NCBI GenBank assembly: GCA_035527255.1
Contig: DATLAW010000051.1
Location: forward strand, 1 to 5,613
Length of the DNA stretch: 5,613 nucleotides
Reading direction: 5' to 3'
Source: Thermohalobaculum sp035527255
GTDB taxonomy: Bacteria; Pseudomonadota; Alphaproteobacteria; Rhodobacterales; Rhodobacteraceae
In this document: piece by piece, positions 1-5,405 of the stretch
How positions within the stretch are numbered: position 1 is the stretch's first letter
Layout: each line of letters opens with the position of its first letter
Translations under genes and position numbers: made by a program
Notes under the pieces: generated by a model
Told to the model about the DNA's origin: nothing
Seen by the model: the letters and a program-made list of their open reading frames with translations, nothing else
Databases searched by the model: none

Positions 1-33
1 CGCCGACGCCCGGACCCCCAGCGGACCCCCGGC

Positions 34-65
34 AACAAAAACGCCACCCGAGCGGGGCGGCGTTT
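34..65 (-). terminator. Rho-independent terminator after tRNA-Asn
   Basis: Read on the minus strand, a GC-rich hairpin with arms AAACGCC/GGCGTTT (39-45 with 59-65) continues after one A-C mismatch into CCC/GGG and closes on a 5-nt loop. It is followed by the T-rich run TTTTTGTTG (41 down to about 33). It starts about 24 nt beyond the tRNA 3' end, which fits an end to the tRNA transcript. There is no T-run on the plus side, so the direction is minus. Confidence 0.8.
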
Positions 66-88
66 AGCGGCTAAGTCTTTGTTTTTGT

Positions 89-163
89 TGGCTCCGGCGG
101 TAGGATTCGAACCTACGACCCACGGATTAACAGTCCGATGCTCTACCACTGAGCTACGCCGGA
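89..163 (-). tRNA. tRNA-Asn (anticodon GUU)
   Basis: The reverse complement folds as a standard 75-nt tRNA with an encoded CCA end (plus-strand TGG at 89-91). The acceptor stem TCCGGCG (163-157) pairs with CGCCGGA (99-93), with G as discriminator base. The D arm carries GCTCAGTGGTAGAGC. The anticodon loop is CTGTTAA, with anticodon GTT at 131-129. The T arm carries GGTTCGAATCC. It decodes AAC/AAU asparagine codons. It lies 43 nt downstream of the IclR-family gene on the same strand and is followed by an intrinsic terminator. I see no integrase or att-like duplication of its 3' end inside the window. Confidence 0.97.
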
Positions 164-206
164 ATAGCCTAACCTTGCTGAGGTGTGAGGGCGTATAACA
201 AAGCAG

Positions 207-1049
207 TTACCCGGCGTCTAGCTGATTTCCTGCGGTTACGCCCGAGGGGCGTTTATGGGGTGCGACTGGTGCAGTACCGCCATAGTCGCGGGTCGCTTCG
301 AGCGCTGCCTGCGCGACCATTCGGCCAAGAATGGGCAGCCGCTCAACCGGAATTCGGGCGCTGGGACCGGAGATCGAGACAGCGGCAACGGTTCGGCCAA
401 GTTCGTCAAACAACGGGGCGGAAACGCAACGCAAGCCGAGTGCGTGCTCCTCGTCATCAATGGCGTAACCCAAGCTGGCGATATCATGGAGCGCGGATTC
501 GAGGCGCCCGCGATCGACAATCGTCCGCGGCGTTTCGCGCGGCAGAGCCATGGTCGCCAGTATCCTTTGCCGCCTTGCAGTCTCCATATGCGCCAGCAGC
601 ACTTTACCAGCACCCGAGGAATGCAGCAGCACGCGGCCACCAACGCCGGTTATCGCCCGCATCGCGTGGCGCGATTCAATCTGGCCGATGCAGATCGCCT
701 CGCCGTCGCTTTCGACAAACAGGTTTGCGGTCTCGCCGGACGTCTCCATCAACCGGCGCAGGTAGGGCCGGGCAAGGCTGAGTTTATCTCGGCTCCGGGC
801 AAAAGCGGTTCCAACGAAGAAGGCGGCGACGCCGATCCGCCACAGCCCGCCCTGAGGGTCCGGCCTGACGAAGCGTTCCGACTCGAGCGTCGTTAAAAGG
901 CGATGGGTTGTGGACGGCGGCAGGCTCGCCGCCTCCGAAAGCTCAGTCAGCGACATCCCGTCACCGCTTTCCGCGAGATGGCGCAACATGGTCAATGCCC
1001 GGGTGAGCGAACGCACCTGGCCCGATGATTTCGACTTGCCGTCGGTCAT
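207..1049 (-). CDS. IclR-family transcriptional regulator
   Basis: A 280-residue DNA-binding regulator of the IclR family, which typically senses a small carbon metabolite and controls nearby catabolic genes. Residues 11-68 form the winged helix-turn-helix, with 'MSLTELSEAASLPPSTTHR' as the HTH core and 'GGLWRIG' at the wing. Residues about 89-257 form the C-terminal effector domain, with family hallmarks 'SGETANLFVESDGEAIC', 'HSSGAGKVLLAH', 'LGYAIDDEEHALGLRCVSAPLFD' and 'VAAVSISGP'. Length is close to the usual 250-270, with a slightly long unconserved tail after residue 258. The ATG at 1049 is supported by GGAG at 1061-1058, 8 nt upstream. The effector domain reminds me of the BhcR-like group of alphaproteobacterial regulators, but no bhc genes are present and the ligand cannot be inferred. 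No target gene is adjacent: tRNA-Asn lies downstream and a non-coding stretch upstream. Autoregulation is suggested by an IclR-type operator at 1068-1082. Confidence 0.93.
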   Translation of the reverse strand: MTDGKSKSSGQVRSLTRALTMLRHLAESGDGMSLTELSEAASLPPSTTHRLLTTLESERFVRPDPQGGLWRIGVAAFFVGTAFARSRDKLSLARPYLRRLMETSGETANLFVESDGEAICIGQIESRHAMRAITGVGGRVLLHSSGAGKVLLAHMETARRQRILATMALPRETPRTIVDRGRLESALHDIASLGYAIDDEEHALGLRCVSAPLFDELGRTVAAVSISGPSARIPVERLPILGRMVAQAALEATRDYGGTAPVAPHKRPSGVTAGNQLDAG

Positions 1050-1261
1050 GCAAATTACTCCATTCTACGGAATCCATTTCCACACAGAGAAACTATACCA
1101 ATGGTGGCGCGGGGAAAGGCCAAACTGCATCTTGGGAGCATTTTTTGCGCTGGGGCGAGCGGCATCGGCGGCGAGCCGGTAATATCAGATCGGATAATTC
1201 GGTGCGCGGCGACCCATTGCAGGCCCGGATTAACCTATCCTTTACCACAATTGTTCTATGG
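1050..1261. other. Non-coding stretch, upstream half
   Basis: No open frame here has a recognisable domain or a convincing ribosome-binding site. Apart from the IclR leader and operator (1050-1097) I see nothing firm. A loose plus-strand promoter-like pair, TTAACC (1230-1235) and TTCTAT (1254-1259) with an 18-bp spacer, precedes the hairpin cluster at 1262-1404. It is too weak to call by itself. Confidence 0.5.
1068..1082 (-). promoter_or_regulatory. Putative IclR-type operator upstream of the IclR gene
   Basis: On the minus strand the sequence TGGAAATGGATTCCG lies 19-33 nt upstream of the IclR-family start codon. It matches 12 of 14 defined positions of the E. coli IclR consensus TGGAAATNATTTCCA, recalled from knowledge of that family. 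A TATAGT hexamer at 1097-1092 could be the -10 element of the gene, although no good -35 is visible. Bound protein would then sit just downstream of the transcription start and block it. Autoregulation is inferred. Confidence 0.45.
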
Positions 1262-1350
1262 AGGGAGCACTCCCTGCCAGGTACGCAACGGGATGGTACT
1301 CCCCCCGTTCTCACACCTGCCCCGCTGCGGAATGGCCGGGTGAAGCCCCG

Positions 1351-1368
1351 ATACCCATCAATGGGTAT
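1351..1368. promoter_or_regulatory. Perfect palindrome, NarL-type 7-2-7 arrangement
   Basis: ATACCCATCAATGGGTAT is an 8-2-8 perfect inverted repeat. Its core, TACCCAT-CA-ATGGGTA, fits the NarL/NarP heptamer consensus TACYYMT in the head-to-head 7-2-7 layout. This could be a DNA site for a NarL/FixJ-type regulator. It could equally be one stem of the surrounding RNA hairpin series. No NarL-type regulator is encoded in the window. Confidence 0.3.
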
Positions 1369-1370
1369 TA

Positions 1371-1394
1371 CCGCCCCAGCTTCGGCTGGGGCGG
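1371..1394 (+). terminator. Strong hairpin with UUCG tetraloop, possible terminator
   Basis: A perfect 10-bp GC-rich stem (CCGCCCCAGC/GCTGGGGCGG) is capped by TTCG and followed on the plus strand by AGTTGGTTTG, a weak T-tract. The C(UUCG)G cap works only on the plus strand. On the minus strand the hairpin is followed by TAATACCC and would not be a classic terminator for the regulator gene ending at 1601. Confidence 0.4.
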
Positions 1395-1404
1395 AGTTGG
1401 TTTG

Positions 1405-1600
1405 ACCGCAAGTTCACCGCGGCCCGCGCACCGTTTTCCCGGATGCGCCGTAGCTTCGATAAATGTTCGCGGGTCCTAGAGTGTTTTCCAATCTACAAGA
1501 ATCTGGATCCGGATTGCCCGAATCTGTGGTGCTCACATCCGAAATGCCCGGGCCCGAATCGCCGAGATCACTGGAACTGTCGAGGTCGGCAGCGGAGCGC
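1405..1600. other. Non-coding stretch downstream of the regulator gene
   Basis: No gene is supported. Visible are a 9-bp direct repeat GCCCGAATC (1516-1524 and 1552-1560) and an imperfect palindrome around GGATCC near 1505. In one minus-strand frame there is an Asp/Ser/Gly-rich open stretch, which lacks a start of its own and looks like a chance reading. I find no clear terminator for the minus-strand operon here. Confidence 0.4.
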
Positions 1601-2284
1601 TCACCGATCGCCCAATTGATTGCTCCAAGCAGCCCGTTTGCGGTAGAGAGTTGACGGGCTGGCACCGAGCACCCGCGCGGCCATCGGCAGAGAATTGCCG
1701 CACGCGTGTATGGTCGCCTCGACGAGAAGTCGCTCAACCTCCGCCAAGGACATCCCGACCAGCGTATCGACCGCCGCGGCAATCTCGGGATCGGCACTGA
1801 TGTTTTCCCAGGAAATCGGCGCCTTGGGGCCCGAGTCTTGTTCCGGCGCGGCGAATCCTGGTGCCGGGTCGGCAGGGACTTCAGCGCAGCACTCGCCGTC
1901 TTTCGGCATTCGATGTTCGATCGCGCGCGGTTCCGGCGGCAGTGTCGGTTGCAGTGTCGGCCGCAAGATCGCCAAGACAGCCGCATGCATCTCGCCGGCG
2001 TTTCGGATGATCGAGCCATGGGCGGTGACGACCAATATTCGAGCTTGCGGATCGCGGCGCCGGATCTCGCGCAGAACCGACAGGCCGGCACCATGGGGCG
2101 CCAGAAAGTCGTCCAAGACGATATTGATTATGCCGCCGCGATGAACCGCCATTGCCTTGGAAACATTGTCATCGGCACCTGAACACTGCCTGCCATGAGG
2201 CGCAACCGCCATGTGATGGATCGCGTGAGCGTCGGCCTCGCCGATCGAGCGAGCAGCGGCCGGTCGGGTGACTTCGTTCTGCAT
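1601..2284 (-). CDS. Response regulator: weak receiver plus Fis-type HTH
   Basis: A 227-residue protein that I read as the DNA-binding output of the phosphorelay. Residues about 12-112 look like a receiver domain: 'IGEADAHAIHHMAVAPHG' in place of the usual acidic start, the phospho-acceptor region 'INIVLDDFLAPHGAGL' (Asp58 or Asp59) and 'ILVVTAHGSI' with Thr87. The Lys-Pro pair is replaced by Arg108-Pro109, and the first acidic pair is poorly kept. A Pro/Ala-rich linker (112-158) leads to residues 177-219, 'MSLAEVERLLVEATIHACGN' and then 'SLPMAARVLGASPSTLYRK', a Fis-family HTH as at the end of NtrC-type regulators. The AAA+ sigma-54 domain is absent, so it should bind DNA without driving sigma-54 open-complex formation. 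The ATG directly follows the TAA stop of the receiver-Hpt gene (TAAATG). No good Shine-Dalgarno is visible, so translation is probably coupled. Phosphorylation competence is uncertain. Confidence 0.75.
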   Translation of the reverse strand: MQNEVTRPAAARSIGEADAHAIHHMAVAPHGRQCSGADDNVSKAMAVHRGGIINIVLDDFLAPHGAGLSVLREIRRRDPQARILVVTAHGSIIRNAGEMHAAVLAILRPTLQPTLPPEPRAIEHRMPKDGECCAEVPADPAPGFAAPEQDSGPKAPISWENISADPEIAAAVDTLVGMSLAEVERLLVEATIHACGNSLPMAARVLGASPSTLYRKRAAWSNQLGDR

Positions 2285-3082
2285 TTATTGAGCGATCAGG
2301 GTCGATACATGGTCGAGCACCCGATCTATCTCGCCCAGCAGTTCCTGCATGTCGCGCTCGATGGCAATCGCATCGTCGTGATGCCCTGCGGCATTGATCT
2401 GTTTTGCCAATTCCTGCACGCGCACAGCGCCGATAGCACCGGCGACCGAGATGAGTATATGGGTCACGGCGCGAATTTCGGCCAGATCGCCCAAACCGCC
2501 CAGTTTGCAAGGGGCGCGGGCCCGAACGAGCCGGTCGCGGGCCGACTGAATGTCTGGACTGATCTTCCCCATCAGCTCGGCCATCGCGGCCGGACCGATC
2601 GCCTCAGCCAAGGCGTCGAATATTTTCTGGTCGATCACCGCTTCCGCGGCCTCAACCGCTGGCCCAGCGCGGTCGTCATCTGTGCGAGCGGCACCACTGC
2701 GCTTGCCCATATAGCGCCGGATGTCGGCGCCAAATTGCTCGATAGACAGTATAGGCTTGGCGATCACGCCATCCGCTCCGGCGGCGTCGATGGCGGCCCG
2801 GTGTTCGCGCATCACATAGGCCGTCAGTGCGATCATGGGCGTCTCGGCAATCCGTCCGGAGTACCCACGTATCGTGCGGAGCACCTCAATCCCGTTGACC
2901 CGAGGCATTTCGATATCGACCAGCATCACGTCGAAGACCTCTCGCCCAGCGATTTCAAGCGCCTCCGCACCGTCCTCCGCCAGCACGACAGAGGCGCCGA
3001 GGCTCTCGAGCATTTGCGAAGCAACGAGCTGATTGATCGGATTGTCTTCGGCAAGGAGAACACGCAAGCCCGAAAGCATCAT
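2285..3082 (-). CDS. Receiver-Hpt phosphotransfer protein
   Basis: A 265-residue cytoplasmic phosphorelay protein. Residues 5-125 form a canonical CheY-like receiver: acidic pair Glu12/Asp13 in 'LLAEDNPINQ', phospho-acceptor Asp56 in 'MLVDIEMPRVNG', Thr87 in 'IALTAY' and Lys109 in 'IAKP'. After a short acidic linker, residues about 150-265 form an Hpt four-helix domain with phospho-accepting His208 in 'THILISVAGAIGA'. This variant replaces the usual LKG with LIS. It can thus accept phosphate on Asp56 and hold or pass it on His208. Two adjacent ATG codons (3082, 3079) follow GGAG at 3093-3090, 7 and 10 nt away; the first is chosen. The stop abuts the ATG of the receiver-Fis gene, its likely phosphate acceptor. 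The upstream kinase gene ends 137 nt away. This layout (REC then Hpt) is what normally sits at the C-terminus of tripartite hybrid kinases, here split into its own gene. Confidence 0.88.
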   Translation of the reverse strand: MMLSGLRVLLAEDNPINQLVASQMLESLGASVVLAEDGAEALEIAGREVFDVMLVDIEMPRVNGIEVLRTIRGYSGRIAETPMIALTAYVMREHRAAIDAAGADGVIAKPILSIEQFGADIRRYMGKRSGAARTDDDRAGPAVEAAEAVIDQKIFDALAEAIGPAAMAELMGKISPDIQSARDRLVRARAPCKLGGLGDLAEIRAVTHILISVAGAIGAVRVQELAKQINAAGHHDDAIAIERDMQELLGEIDRVLDHVSTLIAQ

Positions 3083-3169
3083 CTAAATTCTCCACTCGCA
3101 ATACGGGACCGGCAAGACCGAGATCGATCGACCGTTCCCAAACCCTTTATGCATCGACGGTTTGAACAA

Positions 3170-3191
3170 CCGGGAGCAGCATCTCTCCCGG
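3170..3191 (-). terminator. Hairpin in the gap between kinase and receiver-Hpt genes
   Basis: CCGGGAG/CTCCCGG forms a perfect 7-bp stem around an 8-nt loop, 29 nt after the kinase stop. On the minus strand it is followed by TTGTTC, a short U-rich tail. It could be a leaky terminator or an RNA processing/stability element that lowers expression of the two downstream genes relative to the kinase. A further 6-bp inverted repeat CAAACC/GGTTTG (3139-3164) lies just beyond. No convincing promoter for the downstream pair is visible. Confidence 0.35.
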
Positions 3192-3219
3192 CCTCGCTGA
3201 CTGGGGAGCGGAGAACCCA

Positions 3220-4833
3220 TCATGACACCTTGGCTTGCGCCTCGGGGCGATTCTCCAAGGCCTCCGCCAGCGCGTCGGCGGTCACCGGTTGCAAGCAGAC
3301 CGCGTCAAAGAGGTCTGCCAAGCGTGGCGCGCCGACCGCTACCAGACGTGCTGTTGGATGGTCGGAGCGCAGCCGGGCAGCCCGCACATTATCTTCCTCA
3401 CCGCCAGCCTCCATCAGAACCGCAGTCACTTTCTGATTGGCCACCCCCGGCTCCCAAGCCCCGTGTCCGATTTTGCGCAACAGCCCGGCCAGCACCATCT
3501 GTACCGTGATTGAACTCGCCTCGATCCGGATGCAGTCGTCGGGGCCATCGATCAGTTTGAGCGGGACGGAGATCGACAGGACCGCCCGACCCTCAACCGA
3601 TCGATGCAGCGCGATGGATCCGCCCATCAGGCTCAACAACCCACGGGCAATCATCGGGCCCAGCGCGTCGGATGCAAATTCGTCATACTGCGCCGACGCC
3701 CGGCCAAACATCGCCTCCGGTTGCCAACCGGGTTGATCGATGCCCCGCACCGCGGCGTCGATTTCGACGAGAATGCCATTCTCAGCCCGGTCGATCACCA
3801 AACGGACATTCTCCGACCCGACGACATCAACCAGGAAGGTGACAAAGTGGCCGAGAACCTGGCGCAACCGGGCCCGATCACCAACAACCCAGCGTGGTGC
3901 ATTGGCGCTAATCTCAACCGTGAACTCGACCCCCGAGCGCTGGATCACGGGTCCGAAACTTTCCTGCACGACCTGCGCCAGACTGCGCAGCTCAAACATG
4001 TTGCTTGCCATCACCAGGCTTTCGCTCTGCAAATCCGAGTAGTCGAGAATATCGCCCAACAGCCCACTCATCTGCCGCCCGGATCGCTCCGCCTGATCGA
4101 TCAAACGCAGTTGGCGCTCGTTGAGTGAGGTTTGACGCGCCAGCGCCAGCAAACCCAGCACCCCATTCATCGGCGTGCGAAGCTCGTGGCTCATCATCGT
4201 CAGGAAACGCGACTTGGCCTGGCTCGCGGCCTCGGCCCGCGAGGCCTGTTCGGCGCTCTCAATGGCCATACGGCGATAGCGCCGGGTCTCGATCAGCATG
4301 ATGCCGATCATCAGGAGCGACAATCCGAGCGCCACCATGCTGAAAAACCAGGTAAGCTGGGCGCTCGAACGCACGGAGTCGCGAGAGCCGTCCATACGCA
4401 GGCCCTCGCCGACGCGCACCGATATGGACAATGCCCGCAAAAGTTCACCGGCGGTCAGAAATTCATCGAGTATTTCCTGATGCAGCGTCACCGGGTCGTC
4501 GTGAGAAATGTTCACGATAGCATTTTCATGACGTACCAGAAGATCGTGCAGCTGATCTACGACGCGACTGTCGGTGTCGTGGATCTGGATGCGGCGACCG
4601 ACCTCTCCGTGGCGGAACAGCTCGATCCGGCTCCACAGGATGTCGAACTGGAGGTTAACGTCCGCGGCCGTCACCGCCCTCACCCCGAGCGCGAAACTGC
4701 CCAGCACGGCCATAAATCTGCCGAACTCGGCCTCACACTGGGACGTGCTCCAGAAGATGACCTCCTGTCGCGACTCCTTCAGGCTCGCCATGTTATTTTC
4801 CTGAGCTCGAAAGCCGAGCACAGCCAATACCAT
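3220..4833 (-). CDS. Hybrid sensor histidine kinase, 5'-interrupted and degenerate
   Basis: 537 residues from ATG 4833. The N-terminus is the second half of a membrane helix ('MVLAVLGF'). Residues about 15-155 form an extracytoplasmic helical sensor ('VNLQFDILWSRIELFRHGEVGRR'). Residues about 161-182 are a membrane helix ('WFFSMVALGLSLLMIGIMLI'). A short coiled coil leads to the DHp domain with phospho-acceptor His216 in 'MSHELRTPMNG'. The ATPase domain (about 285-425) is degenerate: N-box Asn is Phe333, G1 reads 'DAAVRGI' and G2 reads 'SDALGP'. The C-terminal receiver (435-525) keeps Glu438 but has Glu475 for the phospho-Asp, Gly501 for Thr and Gln515 for Lys. An in-frame TAG at 4836-4834 separates this frame from an ancestral GTG start at 4890. 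Without it the product would be 556 residues with a complete first helix. The gene may be translated by restart at TAGATG (GGA 6 nt upstream), or it may be a pseudogene. Autokinase activity is doubtful. Confidence 0.8.
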   Translation of the reverse strand: MVLAVLGFRAQENNMASLKESRQEVIFWSTSQCEAEFGRFMAVLGSFALGVRAVTAADVNLQFDILWSRIELFRHGEVGRRIQIHDTDSRVVDQLHDLLVRHENAIVNISHDDPVTLHQEILDEFLTAGELLRALSISVRVGEGLRMDGSRDSVRSSAQLTWFFSMVALGLSLLMIGIMLIETRRYRRMAIESAEQASRAEAASQAKSRFLTMMSHELRTPMNGVLGLLALARQTSLNERQLRLIDQAERSGRQMSGLLGDILDYSDLQSESLVMASNMFELRSLAQVVQESFGPVIQRSGVEFTVEISANAPRWVVGDRARLRQVLGHFVTFLVDVVGSENVRLVIDRAENGILVEIDAAVRGIDQPGWQPEAMFGRASAQYDEFASDALGPMIARGLLSLMGGSIALHRSVEGRAVLSISVPLKLIDGPDDCIRIEASSITVQMVLAGLLRKIGHGAWEPGVANQKVTAVLMEAGGEEDNVRAARLRSDHPTARLVAVGAPRLADLFDAVCLQPVTADALAEALENRPEAQAKVS

Positions 4834-4890
4834 CTATCCAAGCAGCGCAGCTATCGTCAAACCACGCGTAACGCCGATCGATTTTGTCAC
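4834..4890 (-). pseudogene. Severed 5' end of the kinase gene (GTG to amber codon)
   Basis: GTG at 4890-4888 overlaps the TGA stop of the secreted-protein gene (GTGA). It opens 18 codons, MTKSIGVTRGLTIAALLG, ending in TAG at 4836-4834 and in the same frame as the kinase. The peptide has a basic N-terminus and a hydrophobic run. Joined to the 'MVLAVLGF' that follows the stop, this makes a normal signal-anchor helix of about 18 residues. That continuity argues that the amber codon is a nonsense change in a once-continuous gene. Confidence 0.7.
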
Positions 4891-5390
4891 CGAAGTTCCA
4901 GCTCGATGAGTTGCCACACCAGCCGGATGGTGTAGTACGGGTCTTGCAATTCAGCGTGATCGTCCAGCGGATACATGACCCAGAGCGGACCCTTGTCGCG
5001 TCTCGACAATCGCTCGCCATTGACTTGCATCGCCAGGATCACGCCGTAGTTGGTGAAGTCACTGAGCGGGGCGTCGATGGCGTAGTCATTCGCCGCCACC
5101 AAATGAGCACTTGTCGCCGTTCCGGTCTTGATCAATGCCAGGACATCCCGAACAAGCGGGCCGACAAATTCGGCCACGCCATCGGTGAACTCGGTCCGGG
5201 TCCGGATGGTTACCTGTGGAAGCGCCAACAGATCCGCCTCGCTCAGATGCACCGCGGCTTGGGCCGGGTCGGTCGCATTGGATAGGATGAGCAAATCTTC
5301 GGCAGCGGAAGGCGTCGCAGTGCCGGCAACGATGACGGCAGCCACAAGGATACAGGCGAAAATTCTGGGCAGCGCATTGCGGATTGTCAT
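4887..5390 (-). CDS. Secreted molybdopterin-oxidoreductase-like small protein
   Basis: A 167-residue exported protein. Residues 1-30 are a Sec signal peptide: Arg residues near the N-terminus, hydrophobic core 'IFACILVAAVIVAG', and likely cleavage after 'TPSAA' before Glu31. The mature part resembles the small periplasmic proteins assigned to the sulfite-oxidase/YedY-like molybdopterin-binding fold: 'TEFTDGVAEFVGPLVRDVL' (about 66-84), 'NDYAIDAPLSDFTNYGVILA' (101-120), 'VNGERLSRRDKGPLWVMYP' (123-141) and 'YYTIRLVWQLIELEL' (152-166). The mature chain has no Cys, so the usual Cys ligand to molybdenum is missing and cofactor binding is doubtful. The ATG at 5390 is preferred over GTG 5399 because AGAGAGG lies 8 nt before it and would overlap the GTG. 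The gene overlaps the ancestral kinase start by GTGA, which suggests it is a periplasmic ligand-binding or signalling partner of the kinase sensor (inference). Confidence 0.8.
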   Translation of the reverse strand: MTIRNALPRIFACILVAAVIVAGTATPSAAEDLLILSNATDPAQAAVHLSEADLLALPQVTIRTRTEFTDGVAEFVGPLVRDVLALIKTGTATSAHLVAANDYAIDAPLSDFTNYGVILAMQVNGERLSRRDKGPLWVMYPLDDHAELQDPYYTIRLVWQLIELELR

Positions 5391-5398
5391 CACATTCA

Positions 5399-5405
5399 CC
5401 TCTCT
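5399..5405 (-). promoter_or_regulatory. Ribosome-binding site deciding the start of the secreted protein
   Basis: AGAGAGG on the minus strand is 8 nt from ATG 5390. An in-frame GTG at 5399-5397 would overlap this site, so the ATG start is preferred. Confidence 0.6.

Larger units (their letters stand above)
1262..1404 (+). ncRNA. Candidate structured small RNA (hairpin cluster)
   Basis: Several perfect or near-perfect stem-loops follow one another in about 140 nt. They are AGGGA-GCAC-TCCCT (1262-1275); AACGGG/CCCGTT around an 11-nt loop holding ACTCCC (1287-1309); CGGG/CCCG (1337-1350); ATACCCA-TCAA-TGGGTAT (1351-1368); and CCGCCCCAGC-TTCG-GCTGGGGCGG (1371-1394), followed by the modest T/G-rich tail AGTTGGTTTG. 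The last loop is the extra-stable C(UUCG)G form only when read as plus-strand RNA, which favours that direction. Two ACUCCC motifs (1269-1274 and 1298-1303) could pair with Shine-Dalgarno sequences, as in CUCCC-bearing alphaproteobacterial trans-acting RNAs. It does not match 6S, SRP, tmRNA, RNase P or any riboswitch consensus I know. It could instead be a 3' leader/trailer or a protein-binding site array. The tail is poor for an intrinsic terminator. Confidence 0.4.

Noticed and set aside
11..30. 9-bp direct repeat CGGACCCCC near the left edge
   Set aside because: Two short GC-rich copies only, at the window end; not enough for a repeat call.
89..163. tRNA-Asn as an integration site
   Set aside because: No integrase gene or duplicated tRNA 3' end is seen within the window.
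185..896. Overlapping plus-strand open frames opposite the IclR gene
   Set aside because: They are Arg/Pro-rich shadow frames on the antisense of a well-supported gene, with no domain.
1093..1343. Short open frames on both strands in the intergenic region
   Set aside because: No family resemblance and no good ribosome-binding site; they overlap the strong hairpins.
1414..1600. Asp/Ser/Gly-rich minus-strand frame resembling a calcium-binding tail
   Set aside because: It belongs to a different frame from the regulator, which already has a natural end after its HTH. The composition is explained by repeated GATTC/GGGC strings.
3113..3139. GGGAAC resembling the -35 of an EcfG general-stress promoter upstream of the receiver-Hpt gene
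   Set aside because: No CGTT-type -10 lies at the needed 16-18 bp spacing.
2195..3436. Long plus-strand open frame of 413 codons
   Set aside because: It runs antisense to the REC-Hpt gene and the kinase end, both of which have clear domains and motifs. This frame has none.
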